A stretch of DNA of 64,000 bases. Source: CAVQRC01 sp963715045 (GTDB lineage: Bacteria; Planctomycetota; Planctomycetia; Pirellulales; Lacipirellulaceae). Positions 9,293 through 18,660 of the stretch are shown one piece after another (within the stretch, counting starts at the first letter, position 1; every line of letters starts with the position of its first letter). Location of the stretch: assembly GCA_963715045.1 (NCBI GenBank), contig CAVQRC010000038.1:1-64000 (forward strand). The letters run 5' to 3'. The notes beneath the pieces were generated by a model that saw only the letters and a list, made by a program, of their open reading frames with translations, was not told the origin of the DNA and did no database searches. The translations under genes were made by a program, and so were the position numbers.

Positions 9293-11609
9293 GGATGGGG
9301 CTCGGCATCATCACCTTTTCGGGGTGAGCTTTGGACAGGGAGGGTTCCGGCGACTGAAACGCTGCGAAGGAGTTCTCCAGCAACTCCATCTCGGCCAACG
9401 AAAGCAAGAACGCGAGGCTTGATTCGGCACCCTGGTTTTCGTTGACTCGATTCTGCTGCAGTCCGTCGTGGCAGCCCCCGGTCTTGGTGTCGTAGACGGG
9501 TTGCCCTAGATCGTTGCGACCGAGGAACCAGTCGAACGCCAGATGCGCCTGCTCGACCCACGCGCGGTCTTCGACCGCATTGAAAGCCTCGATCGCAGCC
9601 GATATCATCGCGTGCGCTTCGATCGGCTGTTGATCATACTGGGCGGCCGGCTTGCCGCGACGACAAAAGCCATTGCATCCGATCGGGCGAAAGCGGCCCA
9701 GCGGCGAGAGTTGGCGTTCAGCCAACCACTGTAAGGATCGCAGCCCGATCTGCGTTGCCCTGTCGTTACCACTCCAGCGACCGCTCAGGAGCAGTGCGTG
9801 CGGCAGCTTGGCGTTGTTGTACGACGCCACATCCTCGAACCAGGGCCAGTCGTCAGACGCCGTGTCCTCGTACAGTCGGATCAAGCGTGAGGTCAATCTG
9901 TCCCGCATCTGGTTGACCAGCCGATCGCCGCTGAGGCGGCGGAGATACTCGTGAATGCCGATCAGCGACAGGGCCCAGGTGCGAGGCGAGGTCGTGTTCG
10001 CACACGCCGGCAGTGCTCGTTCGAACAACTGCACGGCCCAGGATTGAAGACTCCGCCGTCGCGAGCGGCCGACGCAGGTCCCCAGTGCCCAGATGGTACG
10101 TCCCAGCGAGTCGTCTGAGCCGTCCTGCTCCATCCAGCGGCGGTCGTAGCTCATGAAGTTGCGAAAGCGGCCGGTCTGGGAATTGAACGCGTAATTGAGG
10201 AACGCTGCGTAACGTGTCGCCGCCCGATGCAACTCGGGCGAATCCTTACCCAGTTCCTCCAGCAGCACCGTCAGCACCAGGGCCCGCGCATTGTCGTCCG
10301 TGCAATAGCCTTCGTGATTGTTGGGAATGGTGTAGCACGCGTGCTGGAGGATGCCGGTCGAATCGGTCATCCGCATCAGGTGGTCCAGGTTCATCCGCGG
10401 CAGATCCAGTGGCTGTTCTTCCAACGTTCGCACCGCCAGTGGTTTCGGTGCATGGACCCAACTCCGCCGCGCATCCTGGAAGGACTCCAGATAGCGTTCT
10501 GCCACGCGACTCCAGGTCATCTCTCGTCCCAACTCGTAGGCCCGCTTTCGCATCGCGTTGCGACGCGATTCGTCTTTTACCAGCGCGACGATTTCTCGGC
10601 CGATCGCGGGAGGGTCGGCGAAGGGTACCAGCACTCCTCGGCCGTCCGCCAGCAATTCCTCCGCATGCCAGTACGGAGTTGAGATCACGGCCTGGCCGCA
10701 GCCGAAAGCGTAGGCGAGCGTCCCGGAGACCGCCTGCGCCGCATTCAAGTAGGGCGTGATGTAGAGATCGGCAGCGGCGATAAACTCGGTCAACTCGTCG
10801 AGTTCCACGAAACGGTTATAGAAGATCACGTGCTTCTGAATTCCGAGTTCCTTTGCCAGTCGCTCCAGGCCGATGCGGTACCGCTCGCCCTCGGTGCGGA
10901 CCAGGCTCGGGTGAGTGGCTCCCAGGATCAGATAGACGAAATCGGGCACCGCCCTGATCACGTCGGGTAACGCTTGCAGCACGTGTTCGATACCCTTGTT
11001 CGGCGACAGGAGGCCGAACGTCAGTCCCACGTGCTTGCCCTCGACTCCAAACTGGTCCTTGCAGACATTTGGATCCAAAAACGGTGCATCCGGAATTCCA
11101 TGCGCGATCAGGTCGATTTTCTTGTCGGGGATGTCGTACTCGCCGCACAGCATGTGGCGGCTGCGAGCGGTCATCACAACCAGCCGAGTCGACAGCTCTG
11201 CCAGTTCGTCCATGGCCCGCCGCTGAGTGGCGTCAGGGACGTCCAGCACCGTGTGCAGGGTGGTCACGACCGGAATCCGCAAATCGCGAAGAAACGCCAG
11301 AATGTGGCCCCCACCAAGTCCGCCGTAGATGCCGAACTCATGTTGGAGTGAGACCACATCGACACTGCTGAAGTTGAGGAAATCTGCGGCCCGACGGTAC
11401 GAACTCAAGTCTTGTTCGGCGATCTGAAAGCGAACTTCGGGGGGATAGTCGTAGCCGCCTTCGATGTCGTCGACGGGAACTACGATGCATTCGGCCGTCG
11501 CACGGTGAGCCACCGCGGTTCGCAGGTCGTGGGTAAAAGTTGCGATGCCGCACTTCCGCGGCAGGTAGTCGCCCACAAAGGCGATTTTCTTCAGATTTGA
11601 ATAGGTCAT
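9282..11609 (-). CDS. GT4 glycosyltransferase with large C-terminal (alpha/alpha)-barrel-like domain
   Basis: 775 residues from the chosen start at 11609, where GAGAAG lies just upstream; a longer in-frame start at 11717 would add an unlikely basic leader. Residues 1 to about 385 form a GT-B fold, family 4: VGDYLPRKCGIATFTHDL at the N-terminus, SLQHEFGIYGG, LLSPNKGIEHVL and the donor-binding block PYWHAEELLADGRG. Residues about 400-760 are a helical domain with NNHEGYCTDDNARAL, MSYDRRWMEQDGSDDSLGRT and WPWFEDVASYNNAKLPHAL, which resembles (alpha/alpha)6 toroid glycosidase domains. Thus one chain may both build and trim or bind a glycan. It lies between two GH130 genes in a single-strand operon, pointing to mannoside turnover. 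Confidence 0.82.
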   Translation of the reverse strand: MTYSNLKKIAFVGDYLPRKCGIATFTHDLRTAVAHRATAECIVVPVDDIEGGYDYPPEVRFQIAEQDLSSYRRAADFLNFSSVDVVSLQHEFGIYGGLGGGHILAFLRDLRIPVVTTLHTVLDVPDATQRRAMDELAELSTRLVVMTARSRHMLCGEYDIPDKKIDLIAHGIPDAPFLDPNVCKDQFGVEGKHVGLTFGLLSPNKGIEHVLQALPDVIRAVPDFVYLILGATHPSLVRTEGERYRIGLERLAKELGIQKHVIFYNRFVELDELTEFIAAADLYITPYLNAAQAVSGTLAYAFGCGQAVISTPYWHAEELLADGRGVLVPFADPPAIGREIVALVKDESRRNAMRKRAYELGREMTWSRVAERYLESFQDARRSWVHAPKPLAVRTLEEQPLDLPRMNLDHLMRMTDSTGILQHACYTIPNNHEGYCTDDNARALVLTVLLEELGKDSPELHRAATRYAAFLNYAFNSQTGRFRNFMSYDRRWMEQDGSDDSLGRTIWALGTCVGRSRRRSLQSWAVQLFERALPACANTTSPRTWALSLIGIHEYLRRLSGDRLVNQMRDRLTSRLIRLYEDTASDDWPWFEDVASYNNAKLPHALLLSGRWSGNDRATQIGLRSLQWLAERQLSPLGRFRPIGCNGFCRRGKPAAQYDQQPIEAHAMISAAIEAFNAVEDRAWVEQAHLAFDWFLGRNDLGQPVYDTKTGGCHDGLQQNRVNENQGAESSLAFLLSLAEMELLENSFAAFQSPEPSLSKAHPEKVMMPSPIHAT

Positions 11610-11732
11610 CTTCTTCTCGCGTCGAGTTAATGGTTCCGCGTCAGGCGTTGCCGGCGTCTTGCGGACTAGGTCGTGCACTCCGCCCAACGGTGTGCGGCGG
11701 TGCTTGCATTCGGCCACACTGGGCGGACCTCG

Positions 11733-12797
11733 TCAATGGAGTGCCGCCAGCAGCTCCTCGGTCGAGAACTCGGCCACTGCGGTATAGGTATCGGCAGCCC
11801 CGTAATACACACTCAGGTTATCGTCGTGCTCGACCACGGCTGTGGGAAAGACGACGTTGTCTGTAAATCCAGATCGCTCAAACGACGTCGTTGCCTGCAT
11901 GATTGGCCCGGTGGAACGCCGCAGGACACGGGTCGGATTGTCACGATCCAATAACACGGCTCCTGCGGCATACGCGCCGACCCCGCCCGGACGCTCGCTC
12001 CGGCGGCTGGCGTGATAAAGCACTAGCCACCCGGCCTCGATTCGAATCGGCGGAGAACCGGCACCTACGCGATCGCTCTCCCACTCAGTGCCTGCCACCA
12101 AGCAGGTATTCGTGCTGTCCCCAGTGGAAGAGATCAGGCGATCGGGCAAACCAGATCTCAGGACGACCGAAGGTGGTACTTGGAACAGGGCGGTGCAGGG
12201 CGGCGTACTGTCCGTTGATCTTCTTCGGAAACAGCACGACGTCTTTGTTCTCAGGAGGAAAGATCACGCCGTGTCGCTCGAATGTGACGAAGTCGCGGGT
12301 AGACGCCAGTGCGGTTGCCACCCCATGTCGAGACACGGCGGCGTAGGTGATCCAATAGGTTCCCTCAATTGGCGTGATCCGTGGATCTTCGATGCCAAAT
12401 TCTTCCATCGGCAGAGCGGGCATGAGCAGGGGGCCTGGCGTCCATTCGGGCGACCACCACGGTCGGAGCTGCGGAACACGCGCAAATGTGAAAGGGATGT
12501 CAACCGTATCGAATGATCTACTTGGCGACGCACAATCCGCGGATCTGCCCGTTCCAGGGCCTGCTCAGACTCCCAATCGACCGCCAGTTGTCCATCCGGC
12601 CCCCATCTGGGCAGCCCTATGAATCCGGGCCGACGCTCGCGGCAGCGTTCGGCGACACGTACCAGTAGAACGATTTCTTCGTCGATGCGGGCGGCGCCCG
12701 GATTAAACACGCCCACCACATCGAAATCATCGCGAGACGGTTTCAGGTCCTCAGGACTCAGCAGCCGCGTTGCGGATATGCGGTTGATCGATTGCAT
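11733..12797 (-). CDS. Second GH130 family glycoside phosphorylase, two frameshifts
   Basis: About 355 residues when joined, the usual size of compact GH130 enzymes. First part (from 12797): FNPGAARIDEEIVLLVRVAE. Second part (about 12430-12090): EEFGIEDPRITPIEGTYWIT with the ED-PR motif holding the proton-donor Asp, then TYAAVSRHG and VLFPKKINGQYAALHRP. Third part (to 11733): PIRIEAGWLVLYHASRR, GAVLLDRDNPTRVLRR and VVEHDDNLSVYYGAADTYTA. Breaks fall near 12430 and near 12100. It differs clearly from the GH130 at 7841-9292 (shorter, no N-terminal extension), so the two are not a recent duplication and probably prefer different mannosides. First gene of the GH130-GT4-GH130 unit. Confidence 0.78.
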
Positions 12798-12913
12798 CCA
12801 GCTCCCTCCGCCCGCCTGACTTTGCTTGTGTCCTGCAATGACCTGCGATGGCCTTCCCAGGCAGTCGTCCGGGGTTCGTTGGATTCTCCCGAACGCTTCT
12901 CGGAATGAACCAC

Positions 12914-13321
12914 TCAGTGGAGTGCCTGTGCCATCTCGTAAGCGTCGGCCTCGGGGTCGCGCAGCAGACGGTAATCCGCGACGACGAGTGTCGCTTGATT
13001 GTCGAAAGCCTCCAGGACAGCCTCCATCGTCGCGGCCAGCAAGTAGGGTTCCCTGGGCCCGGCGGCGTCCATCACGACGAGTTTGAGACCCCCGCCTGGT
13101 TCGTCGATCTGGCTGCGAAGGTATCCCTTGACCAGCGGGTACGGCTTCAACGCCTGGTCGCTGTTACGGCAGAACTGGTCGTAACAGTCCTTGCTGGAAA
13201 ATACATAGATCGGCTTTGGTTCGTGCCCCCCATTCGACGACACGACTTTGGGACCGATGCGGCGACTCTCGTCCATCAGGACGTAGTGCGGTGTGCTGGC
13301 AGATAACGCCGTGGTTGACAT
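12914..13321 (-). CDS. Hypothetical protein, 135 residues
   Basis: Intact frame beginning MSTTALSASTPHYVLMDESR and containing YVFSSKDCYDQFCRNSDQAL and a C-terminal EAFDNQATLVVADYRLLRD. No signal peptide or membrane segment. I do not recognise a family; the composition and lack of a competing frame support coding. It lies 117 bases upstream of the second GH130 gene and 41 bases downstream of a DUF2294 gene, all on the same strand, so it may be cotranscribed with either. Confidence 0.6.
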   Translation of the reverse strand: MSTTALSASTPHYVLMDESRRIGPKVVSSNGGHEPKPIYVFSSKDCYDQFCRNSDQALKPYPLVKGYLRSQIDEPGGGLKLVVMDAAGPREPYLLAATMEAVLEAFDNQATLVVADYRLLRDPEADAYEMAQALH

Positions 13322-13362
13322 GGGAACTTCTCTTTTATTGAAGCAAGTGGTTTGTGGTGGAG

Positions 13363-13743
13363 TTACCGTGGACTCAACAGGAACACTTGGACCATGGTCC
13401 CGGTCGGAAACGCATGGATCACGGACCCGCTCGCGGTGTCGATTTGCGCGGTCGCGTCGCGTACCTGCCTGCCGGTGAGCCGCTTAATTTCCTGTCGCAA
13501 TCGAGCCGTCGAACTGAAGAACAACTGACGGTGAAACTCCTGCACTTTCGCGGCCCCGTCCGGGGTCCGCGCCAACGCCATCTCGGCCCGGGTGAGGGCG
13601 TTGTGCAACGTCACGACCAGCGTATCGTCACCCAGGACCGCGGTGACTGACTGGGGTGCGAGTCCAGTCCGCTGCTCGTGCAGCATGCCAGCTACGTGAG
13701 CCAATTGTTGCGCGAGAGTTGAATCGGCTTCGTTCAAGTTCAT
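13363..13743 (-). CDS. DUF2294 (MpsC-like) protein
   Basis: 127 residues from the ATG at 13743 (MNLNEADSTLAQQLAHVAG); the longer frame to 13851 runs into the terminator hairpin and is rejected. Seen: GDDTLVVTLHNALTRAEMAL, then RQLFFSSTARLRQEIKRLTG and IDTASGSVIHAF, the pattern of DUF2294, a small soluble family (PF10057) also named MpsC after a component linked to Na+-dependent membrane potential. A second, clearly related copy lies divergently at 14142-14522. Role here is unknown. The start codon lies 66-70 bases downstream of a very strong hairpin with a U-run (13809-13859) that could attenuate its own transcript. Confidence 0.75.
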   Translation of the reverse strand: MNLNEADSTLAQQLAHVAGMLHEQRTGLAPQSVTAVLGDDTLVVTLHNALTRAEMALARTPDGAAKVQEFHRQLFFSSTARLRQEIKRLTGRQVRDATAQIDTASGSVIHAFPTGTMVQVFLLSPR

Positions 13744-13808
13744 TGCCTTTCGCAGGATCGCGAGGGCGAGGAATTCGTCGACCCAGCATGACCCCGGCAC
13801 ACGCGCAC

Positions 13809-13859
13809 AAAAAAACCGATGTGGGGGAGCACCGATCGGGTGCTCCCCCACATCGGTTT
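13809..13859 (-). terminator. Strong intrinsic terminator, 21-bp perfect stem
   Basis: 13813-13833 and 13839-13859 pair perfectly over 21 bases around a 5-base loop (arms include CCGATGTGGGGGAGCACC). Read on the minus strand the stem is followed by seven U. It sits between the minus-strand DUF2294 start (13743) and a structured stretch upstream, so it ends either a small RNA or an attenuated leader transcript. Confidence 0.85.
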
Positions 13860-14010
13860 ACTCTTTAACCAGCTTCCTGGATCGCCAGGTTGTGCTGGCT
13901 GCCAGATCGCTGCTTATCTAGTCTTCCGAAAAGGACCCCGGGAGCGGGATTCGACCCTCGAGGTCTCTCTCAAGCATACGGCATCTGGTCAACAAGACAA
14001 GGACTCCGGC
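13860..14010 (-). other. Structured upstream region: possible leader RNA or small RNA
   Basis: On the minus strand a two-tier hairpin lies at 13869-13898: CCAGC/GCTGG outside, CCTGG/CCAGG inside, 4-base loop. Further upstream, 13942-13960 looks like a tRNA T-arm (GGGTCGAATCCC) but its loop is one base short and no D-arm or matching acceptor was found. Both lie between the divergent DUF2294 genes and run into the terminator at 13809-13859. The whole 398-base gap 13744-14141 has no convincing protein gene. Confidence 0.4.
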
Positions 14011-14141
14011 GTCGCAGTCGGGGCGTGGTTTCGGTTAGAATCGGGACGTTTGTCCGGCCGAGGCGAGCACTCCGGCTCGATGAACTTCGTCCTCAGCCTT
14101 CTGACAAGGCGTTGTTTGCACGCGGAACTTGGATCGCCTTC

Positions 14142-14522
14142 ATGAAAACCCAGGGAGAGATCGAAGCGGCGATTTGCCAAGGCATGTCGCATTTCGAGCA
14201 GGAATATATGGGACGCGGGCCCAAGGACATCCGGGCCCATTTGATTGGCGATTTACTCGTCGTTCGCTTGCAAGGGGTCCTGACCGCCGCCGAGCAGCAT
14301 TTGGTCAAGACGCTGCCGGTCGAGAAAGGACGTGATCTGCTCAAGCAGGTCCGTTCGCAACTGATCGAAGTTGCGCGGCCGGCGCTCGAGGAACTCGTGC
14401 GGGACATCACCGGTGTCAATCCGCGCAGTCTGCACCACGACATCAGCACGCTCACCGGTGAAGAAGTCGTGATTTTTACGCTGGCTGAGCCTCCTGCTTA
14501 CCGCGAAGTCAAAAAGAAGTAA
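14142..14522 (+). CDS. DUF2294 (MpsC-like) protein, second copy
   Basis: 126 residues from the ATG at 14142 (MKTQGEIEAAICQGMSHFEQ). The upstream in-frame extension to 13890 crosses the structured region and is rejected. Seen: EYMGRGPKDIRAHLIGDLLV, LQGVLTAAEQHLVKTLP, then LIEVARPALEELVRDITGV and a C-terminal LTGEEVVIFTLAEPP. The GxGPK(D/E)I motif near residue 26 and the LxGxLTxAE motif are characteristic of DUF2294. The copy at 13363-13743 keeps the LTRAE part but has lost the GRGP motif, so the two have diverged. Complete, no frameshift. The biochemical role is not established in this phylum. Confidence 0.8.
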   Translation: MKTQGEIEAAICQGMSHFEQEYMGRGPKDIRAHLIGDLLVVRLQGVLTAAEQHLVKTLPVEKGRDLLKQVRSQLIEVARPALEELVRDITGVNPRSLHHDISTLTGEEVVIFTLAEPPAYREVKKK

Positions 14523-14626
14523 TCCTCTTTATCAGTGCACGAATGAGATTCTCGTTTTAGGTTAAGCGATTGACCATCACCAGCTCGCCCGGCCGCGAGA
14601 GCGGGGCGACGTGCTCTTCCCGGACT

Positions 14627-16192
14627 CTAAGGTTTCCAGGCGAGTACTTGCCCGTCTGCACTCAAGCGTTGTTGTAGGCGCGGCACGTCAATATCTTGCA
14701 CGGGCAACGATGCATCGATGGCTATGGCGGCCGCCGTCCCCGCCGATTGCCCGAGAATCATGAAGACGGGTTCCATCCGGATCGAGCCAAACGCAATGTG
14801 GGACGAGGAAAGGCACACGGGCACGAGGAGGTTCTTGCAGTGCTTCTTGTTCGGACGAATTGAGCGGTAGGCAATCGGATAAGGCCCGAAACCGCCCACC
14901 TCCACGTCACCTTCATTGAGGACACGGCCGTCTTTCACGTAGCGTTGCACGTGGTGCGAATCCATTGTGTAGCAGGCGAGGCCTACGGAATCGTCGACAG
15001 TGCGTGTGCCTTGGCAGTTCTGCTGGATCATCACATAGTCCGAGATCATGCGGCGGGCCTCACGGATGTAGAGCTGATGGGGCCATCCACCATTGTCGGT
15101 GAACTCGTCTTTAGGCAGGCCCCACTGCTGCATCTCGTCGTGTACAGCTTGTGGGACTCGCGGATCATTCACCAGGAACCACATCAATCCCTGTTGATAA
15201 TCACGGTGCTCGCGGATGATGCGTTCGCGGACGGTGTAGTCTGCATCCGGATAGTCGTAGTTTCCACCGATGAAATCAGTCGCAAAGGCACCTTTGTTGT
15301 TTGTGTCCGTCTTGGCGTTGGGCATTGCCACTGACAGATTCATCACCGTCCAATGGCCGGCCCTGAGGTATCGCAGCAGCAACTCATAGTCCGCGGGATC
15401 GTAGTTCGCAGGCCGAGGGAAGGGAATGCGATTGGTCGGGTCGTTGGTCAGACACATGCGAAAACAGTACGCCTGCACACGATGATCACCACTGCCTTCC
15501 GCACCGGGCCCACCCTCTTGTACGTGAGGCAGAAGCCCACTTCGCGGGTCGCCGGGCACACGGAAAGGGTCAATGGGCACTTTGAACTGATGGAACTTGG
15601 CGTGCTTTGTCTGCACCCCGTTGAGCGTCTCGTTATAGGTCGCGTTGGACTCTCTACCGACATGGTAGGGGATGCCGGCCTTGGCCATGAGGTCGCCTTC
15701 ATAGGTGGCATCGATAAACACACGGCCGCGGTATGTGTTGCCGTTCTCTGTGCGGAAAGCGGTGATGACTCCGTTGTCCATGGCAACTCCATCGGCTAGG
15801 TCGAGTCGCTCTTCATAGACCACGGGCATCTTCGATTCTCGGATCATGGCTTGAAACATCATCTCGGCCACGTGGGGCTCGAAGGTCCAGGCTTCCTCTT
15901 TGCCATAGTGTTGCCCCAGCCGCCGGTAGAATTCGCGGGCGATGCCTCCGATGGCGCCTTTGTTACCGATGTCCGTCGCCCCCAGTCCACCGGAGCTCAA
16001 TCCGCCCAAGTGCTTGTCGGGGCTCACGACCACTACGGTCTTACCCATCACTTTGACCTGCACGGCGGCCACGACCGCTGCTGACGTCCCACCGTAAACG
16101 ACTACGTCGTGGACAGGGTTCTCGGCTACGGCGGCCGGAGGCGTTGTTGCCAACAATGCGGTGGCAAAAATTGCCAGTACGGCAATTCGCAT
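14627..16192 (-). CDS. Exported FAD-dependent oxidoreductase
   Basis: 521 residues from the ATG at 16192, which gives a proper signal peptide (MRIAVLAIFATALLATTPPA, then AVAEN); the longer frame to 16291 adds an unlikely leader. The dinucleotide-binding motif follows at once: DVVVYGGTSAAVVAAVQ, then DKHLGGLSSGGLGATDIGN. Later blocks include RVFIDATYEGDLMAKAG, which is the typical second FAD-contacting motif of the FAD_oxidored family (PF12831), YDYPDADY and a C-terminal MEPVFMILGQSAGTAAAIA. In planctomycetes such proteins are exported and often lie near glycan-degrading genes; the substrate is unknown. Next to it on the same strand is the large dockerin/PEP-CTERM protein, consistent with extracytoplasmic polysaccharide work. 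Confidence 0.85.
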   Translation of the reverse strand: MRIAVLAIFATALLATTPPAAVAENPVHDVVVYGGTSAAVVAAVQVKVMGKTVVVVSPDKHLGGLSSGGLGATDIGNKGAIGGIAREFYRRLGQHYGKEEAWTFEPHVAEMMFQAMIRESKMPVVYEERLDLADGVAMDNGVITAFRTENGNTYRGRVFIDATYEGDLMAKAGIPYHVGRESNATYNETLNGVQTKHAKFHQFKVPIDPFRVPGDPRSGLLPHVQEGGPGAEGSGDHRVQAYCFRMCLTNDPTNRIPFPRPANYDPADYELLLRYLRAGHWTVMNLSVAMPNAKTDTNNKGAFATDFIGGNYDYPDADYTVRERIIREHRDYQQGLMWFLVNDPRVPQAVHDEMQQWGLPKDEFTDNGGWPHQLYIREARRMISDYVMIQQNCQGTRTVDDSVGLACYTMDSHHVQRYVKDGRVLNEGDVEVGGFGPYPIAYRSIRPNKKHCKNLLVPVCLSSSHIAFGSIRMEPVFMILGQSAGTAAAIAIDASLPVQDIDVPRLQQRLSADGQVLAWKP

Positions 16193-16306
16193 GTCTCTCC
16201 CCACTAGAAGGTCACTCCCATTCGCTACTTCTTTCCCTGTGACGGGCAAGCAGCATCCAGTAATTTGACTCGTGATACGCCCCGAATGCAATGAGCGAAG
16301 CCACCT

Positions 16307-18626
16307 TCAACTTTTCCCCTGACGAAGCAAGAACATTCCAGCGACTGCCACCGCGACGACCAACGCCATCGACGCTGGTTCCGGCACTGCCGCACTGACT
16401 GAACCGCCGCCTGCGGCGTACTTGGTCTGCCAGATCAAGAAGTCGTTGACGTCAGTGACACCGTCTCCGTTGGCGTCGCCGCTATCGTCGACACCCAAAG
16501 CGGGTTGCCAGATCAGGAAATCGTTTCCGTCCACGTCCGCACTGTTCAATCCACTGACTGGCGTATCCTCTGGAGGGTCTGCCAATTAAGCGTCAGCCGC
16601 TGATCACCGTGGCGGAATGCGACTCGCTCGGCGGGGAACTCGGCGGTGGCGAACCGGTTCTCGTAACGCGGATAATCGCGCAACGGGACTGGCCGGTCGT
16701 TCTGCATCAGCGGTCCTGTCCAGCCGAATCGGAGACGCCCCTGGCTCGGTGAATCGTACGTCACCTGACTCCGGACACGTCCACCGAGGCCGCCGCCAGG
16801 CGTTCGACGAATTCGACAAACGGCCCATCCGTCGCCCGGCAGCCCATCTCGCAGATCCACACGCTCTGACGACCGTTAACGATCAACTCGCGATTCTCGT
16901 TCTCGCCCGGGCTGGTCTGCCAGTGGGACGGCTTGGAGACCCACAAGGCAAGATATCCGTTGCCGCGCCGTGCGAATATCCAACCGTCGTGCTCGATCAT
17001 CTCGTCGAATCGGTCACGAGGCAGCCACGCATGGGTGAAGTCCGCGGTCTCTCTGACGTAGAGTCCAGGCTTCTCGATCGCGTTGTAAACGACGATCACC
17101 ACGTTCTCGATCTGGGCCGCTCGGGGAAGTGTGCCGCTACCACTCCAATAGTCCGGTGTCGCCGTGGCATCGAGTACGGGATGGGTGGTAAAGCAGACGG
17201 CGTCGGGCCCGAGAGTCGCCTGCCAGATCGCCTGCTGATCGCCGCCGTAGCCCGCACGGTAATCCTGTGCCGTGCTGAGCATGTAGTCGGAGGTGCGGTA
17301 GGTGTAGATATTCACTTCTTCGCGGAGGTTTCGTGTCAAATCGTGTTCATACCGCCGTGCCAGCTCCGCCAGGCGACCCCTCCGCTGGGCGTCCCTGATC
17401 ATCGCCCCTTGGCTTTTGAAGTGCTTGAAGAACGTGTTGTCCCACCAGTTGAATTCATCCAGCATCTTCACAAACAGCGGCAGTGTCCTGGGGTGAGAGT
17501 AGGCTTCGAGGCTCAGCCAGACCATGCCGTCTTCAACGTTGTCGAAGCCGAGACCCCACCGTGCCGCCTCATCGAGGCGAATCCCCATCCGCTGCCGATT
17601 GACCATGCCTTCCGCGGCAGGACTGTTGGCAATCTCAACCAGCACCTGTGGGACGCGATAGTTGGGGCTCAGAGCGAGAGCCGTGGCGCTCATCGAGGCA
17701 CCGCGAAATCGCCCGGTTCCGAAGCAAAGCTTGTTCAGCGTCGTCGTCGCCTCATTCCGGGCGGACTTCTTGTGTCCTTCGTAGCTCCGGCCATGGGTGC
17801 AGGCAAAGCAACCGCGAAAGCTGTTGCACGCCAGATCGGCGAGCATCAGATCGAGTACCATTGTCGCCCGGCGGGCGATCTCCTCGTCCTGACAGAAATC
17901 GATCAGGTTTGCCAGGGCGGCCACGTCTTCGTCGTAGTAGACGTTGGATAGCCATTCGCTGAAGCCGGTGCGAAACCGCAGATCCAACCAGCGGAGCACG
18001 CGGGGGCGATGCCGCTTCATTTGCTCCCTGCCGGTCCAGCCCGAGTTGGTGAAGACATGATCGGGAAACCGTTGCCCGGCGAGGTATCCGGCACTTGAGA
18101 AAAGAATGTGGTGGTTCTCCGACCAGGTGCACATCGAGTCGACACCGGGCTCGTCCGGCCAGTACTTGAAATCGAGCACGCTCTGTGTGGCGTGGTCGAG
18201 CAGCTCGTCACTGAAAGCGTCCGCGTCGCCGTATTGGAAGAGCAGGCGGAGAATGCCATGCATGGCGAAATCAGAGCAATCACGCCGCCGATCAATGTGA
18301 AGGAGGTTGCCATAGATCGATCCTTCCCAGACGGGCAGGCCCCGCTCGGCGAGTATCATCTGGCCCCAGACTCCCGCCGACGGCCGTTGGGTGCAGTGCT
18401 CCAGGAAGGCTTCGCGTCGGGCGTCAAGATCGCCCGCGATCGACTGCTCGGAGAAGCTGTCTTCCCGGCCACCCCGCGGATAGCCGACAGGTGGCGGCAG
18501 CTGGGCGCGTTGGCGATGCCGCTCTGCATGTGCCTGCCAATCGTGAGCCAACGCCGTGTTGTCTGACACGAAGAGTGCCAGCCCAACTAAGACACATCGA
18601 CACGCGAATCCAGGTCGCTCGGTCAT
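16307..18626 (-). CDS. Large exported protein with dockerin-like repeats and PEP-CTERM tail, two frameshifts
   Basis: About 770 residues if joined. The leader (CVLVGLALFVSDNTALAHDW) is a signal peptide. The body has helical, (alpha/alpha)-toroid-like character with DCSDFAMHGILRLLFQYG, MCTWSENHHILFSSAGYLAG and WGLGFDNVEDGMVWLSLEAY, and a beta-rich later part (ENVVIVVYNAIEKPGLYVR). The frame changes near 16795 and again near 16585. The C-terminus has two dockerin-like calcium-loop repeats ending NDFLIWQ (about 16410-16540) and a PEP-CTERM signal: VPEPASM, one membrane helix and RQGK. The overall layout resembles heparinase-like lyases, but I cannot place catalytic residues, so function is open. 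It follows pgi by 34 bases. Confidence 0.68.
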
Positions 18627-18660
18627 GGCAGGTCACGTGATGTTGGCCACTGCGGAATCG

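Noticed and set aside
13930..14010. A tRNA gene on the minus strand
   Set aside because: GGGTCGAATCCC resembles a T-arm, but the loop is one base short, the T-stem has a mismatch, there is no D-arm with GG and no acceptor pairing unless bases are inserted. Kept only as a structured element.
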